Origin: Atherinomorus stipes
Taxonomy: Eukaryota; Chordata; Actinopteri; Atheriniformes; Atherinidae
Length of the DNA stretch: 64,000 bases
Assembly: GCA_023101725.1 (NCBI GenBank)
Contig: JALJCO010001448.1
Coordinates: forward strand, 62,001 to 126,000
Direction of reading: 5' to 3'
The stretch's first letter is position 1. Each line of letters starts with the position of its first letter. The translations under genes and the position numbers were made by a program. This document shows, piece by piece, positions 57,541 through 64,000 of this stretch. The notes under the pieces were generated by a model. That model had not been told where the DNA came from, did no database searches, and saw only the letters and a program-made list of their open reading frames with translations.

Positions 57541-58516
57541 CATCGGCGTATCGATAGAGGAGAGGACCCTTCCATGTCTGTGTACCCCCCAGTTATGTTA
57601 TATGCTTCAGCTTCTTACACTTGTTCTTAGTATTGTTAGCTTAAGCTACATTGTTGTGTTGTATGTTTCAGGGCGTCTTCACTTCTCGTCATCGCGAAGT
57701 GTATTTCTTCACAGGGATAGTTCCAGTCCCCCCAGCCCAGACTTCCAGGCTTCCTCCATTGTGAATGGTGCAATTGCATGGTTGAGAAGATCCTCATGAA
57801 GTATTGCTTCCTCTGCCAGACTAAGGCCCAATCCCAATGTTCCCCTTACACTCACCCTTAGTCACTACCACTACACCCTCGAACTGAGGCCACAAGGTGT
57901 AGGGCTTTAAAATCTTCCCTAAGAATTGGGACACCACTTGCTGTATTTACGTTCAGGCATGTAAGCGACTGTGTAGTGACGTTTGCACATACGTCTCACC
58001 ACAACAGCATACCCAGCAGCAAGATGGAGTTGTGATATTTTCCTTTTTTTTCATCATTCATCATGCTGCAATTGATTAATGAACAAAACAACCACATGGA
58101 GAAGTCATTGTCATTGACGACTGTTGTCTCTTGTAAACGGCCGAAAAGCCTTAAAAAGCTTTTTGTCAGTATTTTAGCCTAGCTAGTGTGGCTAGTGTGG
58201 CTAACGTTACACACAAATGTGTAATCTGAACATATGTACATTTGTGAGTTTTCTTCTCCAAGTCCTCTTGCTCCCTGGGGGTTGCCATTTATTGTAGTAT
58301 GCAAATGATGATGTAAAGCTTTCAGGGGAATTCCCTCTGGCCCTTCCTCAGGAAGTCAGAATCTGAAATCCCTCTGAATGGCTAGATTCATACCCCCTAC
58401 CCCCTCCTTATATACACTACCCCTACATGCAAAGAGCAATTGGGACACCATTACCCTCATTGGAACAGGCAAAATTTAGGGATAAGGCTAAAAAGTAGGG
58501 CTGCACTCTAAGTATA

Positions 58517-58680
58517 GATTGGTAGTTATGTGTCCAACCAATCTTTTGGTTGTTTTAACCAAAAGATTGGTTAGATTACCAATATTTTGATCAAAATATT
58601 GGTTAAAATATTGGTTAATCTAACCAGTATTTTGGTTAAAACAACCAAAAGATTGGTTGGACACATATCTACCAATCAGA
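58517..58680. repeat. near-perfect palindrome, 164 bp
   Basis: Left arm GATTGGTAGTTATGTGTCCA, then ACCAATCTTTTGGTTGTTTT, is mirrored by the right arm ending ...TGGACACATATCTACCAATC. The centre CCAATATTTTGATCAAAATATTGG at about 58580-58603 is itself a perfect palindrome (given here as two halves: CCAATATTTTGA and TCAAAATATTGG). The single strand would fold into a long hairpin. Confidence 0.9.
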
Positions 58681-60062
58681 TTGGTCAAATTAACCAGTTT
58701 GTTTTTAGGGTGTAGGGGGCGTATTTAGATGGACCCCAAACCTTCAGTTGTGGTCAGTAGCACTTCTGCCTCAGAGTCAACAGTTTGACGAAGTACTGTT
58801 TTTCTCATCAGAAGTTATCGGACAGCTTATAGTGACTTTTTTAAGGCCAAAATAATCTTGACCTTCCTTATAAAACTGCAAAGTTGGCCACAAACTTTCT
58901 CCCTAGTTTCTAAAACATAACAAGTCATGATATGGGATTCATTATTGTTTTTCTTTTTCCTCCAGACAGTGGCTGTATCTGGGGAAAACCTCTGCTTGGA
59001 CAGAGCGTCCTCATGAAACATGTGTCCCACCTTTCACGCTTTGTCATGGTACCATACTGTTATCTTTTCCACTACAGTAATAAACCACTTTGAATAATCG
59101 TGAAAGCCAGCAGGTTATTTCTTTTTTTCTAACACAGAACAGGAGACATGCAGATTTTATCTTATAGACTTTCACAGCTCCATGGAAGCTGAATAATAAA
59201 TACTTCAGAGTATTTGACAGAGGCGGTGTGTTCACTTATCAGGAGGTGTCATCTTAATTAATGCCAAAAAAAAGAGATAATTTTTTGCAATAATTTACCA
59301 ATTCAGTGGCTTTTGCTATTTTTTCCAAACCAGACACAATGAGGGGACGCAGCACACGTACCAATTACCCCACATAATTAACTCAGAAACAAACTGCTTC
59401 TTCTGCTTCATGTCTTTGATTTTGGTTGTTTAAATCTTCAAACTGATGAAGGTTCCTTCAGAATTCGTCATGTAGGGTCAATTACAATTCCTTGGCCCTA
59501 ACCCTTTGTTTTGCACGTTCATGTAAAGAGGTAGTAGTGTCCCCATTCTGGTTCAGACCGAGGGGGAAGTGGTAGGGCTGTCTGGCCCTCAAAATGGAGA
59601 TTTTCCAGGGCACACGAGAAAACAAGTAGTAGGTGATATTTCCACAATTCCAAGCAAAATACGGAGAAAATGGTGGGGAAATCAGCAGTGGCAGCCAAAA
59701 AAAATGCACAAATGTGAGTTTTTTTTGTAAATGAAATATGTAAATTGTTATTTTAAGGTCACTTTAATGTATCACAGAGTTTTTTACACATGTGAAAAAA
59801 ATCTTTAGTTTCATAATGTTACGTGCATCTGCTCAAAACGTTTAACATTAAGTTTAAGTCAAAGGCGTGTGCTTTTCCATTCTTTTGCGTTTTACGGCCT
59901 AAAGCCGAAAAAGCAATCCAGTCACCTGGGAAAGGGAGATTACTGCAGCTGCAGTCTGCTTTTTTTCAACAAATCTTTATTGACAATTCAATGTTGCAGA
60001 CAACATTGGAAACTCTTCCAGAAACAGCTGTGATGTCATTTTATTGCACCACGGACGATTGT

Positions 60063-61086
60063 AGGGGGCTGAAGTCACCCCCCTCTACTTCCGCACCATG
60101 GAACCTAAGAGATTAAAAAATATGAATGGAAGTCAATGAGGAGAAAATAATTATCTTCTGGTCCCAGTCGTTCTCTGTCCTGGATTCCAGATATGCTGGT
60201 TATGGATTTAAATGAAAATTTTTCGTGCAAAGAAAAAGTAAAATACTGCTAAGATTTTTGATAATTTCAGGATTTACTTGAAGCCGCTTTGTGGACTACT
60301 CCTCTCGCTGCAAGTGATGACGTCGCTCCCTGCAACGGGCATGAACGAGACTGGACATCGTTCCATCGGCGTAATGGAAAGACTCAACATTTCCTGACCT
60401 AAAACGGTTTTCACCTCTGTTCATGCTCTTTTTCCTGTTCTTGAAAAAAAAAAAAAAAGTAAAAAGTGGTGACGTGCCGGAGTAAAATCACAACGGTAGC
60501 GTCCTCAGGCAGCTGGTGACGCATGTCGGTTGCGACGAGAGCTGTAGTCCACACAGAGGCTTCAAGTAAATCCTGAAATAATCTAAAACCTTTGCGGTAT
60601 TTCATTTTTTCTTTGCACGAAAAATTTTCATTTAAATCCATAACCAACACATCTGGAATCCGGGGCTGAGAACAACTGGGACCAGAAGATAATCATTTTC
60701 TCCTCATTGACTTCCATTCAGGGGGGGGGGGGCTCTCCCCCTCCCGATGCCCCCCGGGGACAGGGGGGTATTTTTTTTCTATCTGTTTGTCTGATAAACG
60801 TGCTCACACTGTCTAGTGCCCATGTTGTAGAGTTGCCTTTGCACTCGACTGCAGCTTGACCTAATTCTCAATGGAAATAAGGGTGCAATAAAATGAAGTC
60901 AACGTGGCTCGGGTAAAGCTCCTCATCACCGGACCCAACTGTTTCTGAGGAGTGAGGTGGTTTAAATCTCCGGAAATGCCGTTGGGTAATATAAAGTAAT
61001 GCCAACAACATAAACTGTTTTTCTGCTATGTCATCCCTCCTTTAAGTCCCATGGTGCGGAAGAAGGGGCGTGACTTCAGCCCCCCC
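60063..61086. mobile_element. inverted-repeat element with GGGGGCTGAAGTCAC ends
   Basis: 60064-60101 (GGGGGCTGAAGTCACCCCCC then CTCTACTTCCGCACCATGG) is inverted at 61049-61086. Target duplication is unclear because of the C run. It encloses the palindrome at 60123-60720. Confidence 0.65.
60123..60720. mobile_element. foldback element, about 200-bp arms
   Basis: The left arm starts TGAATGGAAGTCAATGAGGA and contains AAATGAAAATTTTTCGTGCA. The right arm is its inverse, ending ...CATTGACTTCCATTCA. The arms stay similar for roughly 200 bp. It is followed immediately by an 11-base G run. Confidence 0.88.
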
Positions 61087-61668
61087 ATGGTGATGCATGA
61101 GGACTTCGAAGGGTTGTTTCATTTCTTAGGGGAATAATTAAATCCTGAGCACTTAAAACTCTGTTTTAAGCGCTCGGGCCAAGGGGAAGGGCGAGGGGTA
61201 GGGATGATAATAGGAATTGGAATTGGGCCGTACTCATAAAAAAGGGAGACTAAGCTAAGGATTTTATGGAAAGATGTAGAGAAAAGCAGGCTGTGAACCT
61301 TTGGTTGGCATCAAAAAGAGCGGAGTTTCATCATGCCAGAGTTTGTGGTGATCGCTGAATCTGCAGACTCAGGAGAGCTCTTCTGAGGGACGGCCACTTT
61401 GATCCCATCTGTATACCCGTGTATCCGTGTTAATATCTCCGAGCCATGTAATGCAGGTTTCTGTTTGTGTTTTAGTATTAGCATGATGTGTTTTCCACTG
61501 GGGCGCTTTCTCCCGGTTAATGATTGAACAGTTTGAATGATTGACAGGCTGTAAGTGGGAGCAGCTGAGGCAGACAGACGGGTTTTCACTGACATAATGA
61601 CATCTTTGAAATACATCCGTCAGCTTTAAACTGATTAATAACCCCCTTACACAAATACACACACTTAC

Positions 61669-61726
61669 CATCAAACTCAGCAGGGCCCACTCCCACGATG
61701 ATGATGGACATGGGCAAAGATGCTGC
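61669..61726 (-). CDS. cpne9: copine (CPNE9-like) third-last coding exon
   Basis: A 58-bp exon after CTTCCTCCACAG, ending TTTGATG/GTAAGT. It encodes AASLPMSIIIVGVGPAEFD and gives the first base of an alanine codon completed by the exon at 43733-43806. LPMSIIIVGVG is the conserved A-domain strand of copines. The previous copine exon (expected to read ...LLIITDGVISDM..) is not in this window, so it lies beyond 64000. Confidence 0.92.
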
Positions 61727-61740
61727 CTGTGGAGGAAGCA

Positions 61741-63000
61741 GAAATCTGGCATGAGCCTAACACTCCAGAAATCACATAGCTGGTCATGTTTGGATGTTCG
61801 TACAATCATGTCTCCTAAACCTTCTGCCTTCCAGGATCAAACAACAATAATATAACCACCACTACTACCACTACTACTACTACTAGATGTTGGCAACACA
61901 GTGAGCTTGAATATTAGTATAATTATTGTTAATCAATGATGAAGTAATTCATTAATCTTTACTGTTGCACCCCAAACTGAAAACAAAGCTCCTGATAATT
62001 TTAGCATTTTTTCTTTTCTCAAAAGCTTTATTAAGTCAAGTAGCAATGAAGTTCAATTTAATTTAAAAATACCTTCTTACATCAAACTCTTTATTTCTGT
62101 GTTGTGGAAAGTGTTTCTCCTAATCTTATTTCCCACTCTGACACACAAAGTCTCCATCACTCCCAAATCTGCCAGTCTTAAACGATGACTACACTGTTAA
62201 TCCACTAACATTTCTGCACATGGCAGGATATGCTGAATTCCCACCCACTGACTCCTGTCATTTCATTACATTTCTTAAGTGCTTTTTTGGTGTGAGAGGA
62301 TAAGGCTTTAGATTTAAAGGAAAATCAAAACTGATGTCATTTTTATGACAAATTTATGGTGAGTAAAATTAATTAAAGGCCTCCTTCCACTGAAAACCCG
62401 TTTAACTTGCTCCTTCTGAAATACGGAGGGTTTCCCCTTGTTTACTTACACATGCTGACTTGCTAGCGTTGCGTTCCCCCAGTCGGCTGTTCTTTCTCAT
62501 CAGAGAAACAATACGAAGAAAAGAGCGAATCGGGAACAGCCTCGCACTTCTACGTCACATTGCAAATAGCGTATCCCACGTGGGGTTTCTATCTGTCCAT
62601 TGGAAGGCAGGTAACCCTCCAGTACACACTAGAAGTAAAGACAGCACGACTGTAGCTTCGGAGTTGAGAAGCTAATTAGCTAACAGTTTGTTAGCATGGC
62701 GGAACAAACTTGTTTGTCAGCTCTATTTCCTGTCTGTAACAAAATAAGAGCGGAGGGCGGAGCTTCCTTCATACACTGATGGGAGCCAGCCAATCAGACG
62801 GAAATTCATGAGAAGGACCCGGAAAAGCTGCCGTTGGACCACAAGCCTCTCTTCTAGTATACAAATACAGCTGGATACTAAGCAACCAGAGGGTTTTTTT
62901 AAACAGAAACGATGCAGAATGCATTCAATAATAATGGAGAACACAGTAATAATGAAATGACCATGGAAGTACAACTTTAATGTGTGTATTTGTGGCTAAA
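61741..63000. other. copine intron, no assigned feature
   Basis: A short (CTA/ACT)n run sits at 61855-61884. From 62366 (TTAAAGGCCTCCTTCCACTG) a TTAA-type left end is possible but no right end is seen. No exon. Confidence 0.4.
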
Positions 63001-63009
63001 AGGGAAAGA

Positions 63010-63175
63010 TGCTCCATTTGTGGCAGCTGACGGTCCTGTCACTTTGCCTCCGACAAAGTAGCCCTGGCTACTTGGCCACAGCGACGTCCCTTTGGCCTAC
63101 TGGTTAGCAGCCATGACTCTCACCTGGGAGTCTGGAGATCAAATCCCGCCCAGGCCCTTCGTTGCGTACCTTGCC
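63010..63175 (+). repeat. tRNA-derived SINE S1, copy 3
   Basis: GACGGTCCTGTCACTTTGCC, then CTTGGCCACAGCGACGTCCC, GGCCTACTGGTTAGCAGCC (A-box-like) and GGAGATCAAATCCC (B-box-like). The tail GCGTACCTTGCCACAC is shared with copy 1. It shows the empty site of the MITE in copy 1. Confidence 0.75.
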
Positions 63176-63289
63176 ACACATTTAAGAACTAACCTAAACC
63201 GTGAAAGATGCCTCTGTAAGCAGAAATCCCAGTTAAACTTACGCTGCACTTGTCTAATTGATTTTTTAGGTAGGACCTGGAAAAATTAG

Positions 63290-63540
63290 CCCATCGTTCG
63301 TCTTGATTCAGCTTGATTATTGTAGTCTGTACTGGTCTTTCTTAAAAAAACAGAGACCTGCAGCTCATTCAGAACTCTGCTGCCCCAGCCCTCACTAAGA
63401 CCACAAAAGTGGCCCATCAGAGGATAGACTTTGAAGTTCAGTTGCTAGTCTGTAAAGCTCTGAATGGTTTAGAACCAAAATAAATCAGTGACCTCCTGAC
63501 CCAGTATGAACCTCCCAAACCCCCTCAGGTTATCTGGATC
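63290..63540 (+). pseudogene. LINE ORF2 C-terminal fragment
   Basis: The plus-strand reading contains LQLIQNSAAPALTKTTKVAH then QRIDFEVQLLVCKALNGLEP and ISDLLTQYEPP. This is the familiar fish LINE region (NAAAR.LT..., RIDFK.LLLVYK.LNGL.P.YISDLL). In-frame stops occur (for example after LNGLEPK). Confidence 0.7.
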
Positions 63541-63895
63541 TGATCTTTAATCAGTTGCCTTTGCCTTGCCTGTCTCACAATCTAAGTAGATTTTATTTTA
63601 CCTCTCTAGTTCAAGTCCCACTTCATTCATGTATATTTTTTCTTTATCTAAAATACAATCTAAAGTATGGACACACCCATTAACTTGGGGGAGTCCAGTT
63701 TGAAGAAGTATCTGATACCTGATAACCATGGCAGATAGAAAACAGGTGCTGAGTACAACAAAATAGATGCTGAGGTCAACCACACCTGCCGGACAGGACC
63801 CTGAGTGTGTGATGATTCCTTTAAAACAGTCCAGGTACAACACACCAACGAGAAAAACTCTGCTTGCTATGATGCTGGACAAGACAAGTAACAAA

Positions 63896-63930
63896 CAAAA
63901 AACAAACAAACAAACAAACAAAACAAACAA
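63896..63930. repeat. A-rich (AAAC)n run
   Basis: A simple AAAC/AACA run near the right edge of the window. No associated retroposon body recognised. Confidence 0.7.
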
Positions 63931-64000
63931 AAACCCAGTCCAGATAGCAAACATAGAGCATCATATACTGTAAGGGACGGCCAGTTCAAGCAAAAATATT

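Larger units (their letters stand above)
57824..61230. mobile_element. candidate composite TA-flanked element, 3.4 kb, with nested palindromes
   Basis: The left end AGGCCCAATCCCAATGTTCC and the right end ...TAGGAATTGGAATTGGGCCG are inverted, with TA outside each (57822-57823, 61231-61232). Two palindromic elements lie within (58517-58680; 60063-61086). The ends could instead belong to two separate solo copies. Confidence 0.4.

Overview
This is a window of vertebrate nuclear DNA, most likely from a teleost fish. The genes are split by introns with GT-AG junctions. The coding exons match vertebrate ZXDC and copine proteins. The rest is packed with fish-type DNA transposons, miniature elements, tRNA-derived SINEs and LINE fragments. 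I see no bacterial features, no rRNA, no CRISPR and no bona fide tRNA gene. Identifications rest on recalled family sequences, not on a search.

Layout. (1) Positions 1-3160: a possible 3' end of an unidentified plus-strand gene (weak exons at 334-410 and 3032-3067, AATAAA at 3155), interrupted by a TA-flanked miniature element and a degenerate Tc1/mariner copy. (2) Positions 3698-25269, minus strand: a complete zxdc gene. Its ten coding exons join in phase into a protein of about 1232 residues with ten C2H2 zinc fingers and the conserved C-terminal tail. Its introns hold at least seven hAT-like elements, several with intact 8-bp target duplications, plus nested insertions. (3) Positions 25270-39887: about 14.6 kb of intergenic, repeat-dominated DNA. 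It holds a TTAA-flanked nested insertion, a foldback element, an interrupted LINE, SINE copies and one 3'UTR-like block with a short unexplained reading frame. (4) Positions 39888-64000, minus strand: the last three coding exons of a copine gene, best matched to CPNE9. One intron is about 17.9 kb and swollen by nested transposons. Upstream copine exons lie beyond the right edge.

Both confident genes are transcribed leftward, with the copine upstream of zxdc. Zxdc is a nuclear transcriptional co-activator family; copines are calcium-dependent phospholipid-binding proteins. Nothing here suggests they share a pathway. The most informative material is the transposon stratigraphy. In several places a sister copy or the interrupted repeat itself shows the empty site, so insertion order and target duplication can be read directly. 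Several reading frames inside the copine intron and the intergenic block look protein-like but are unidentified; they are flagged as leads only.
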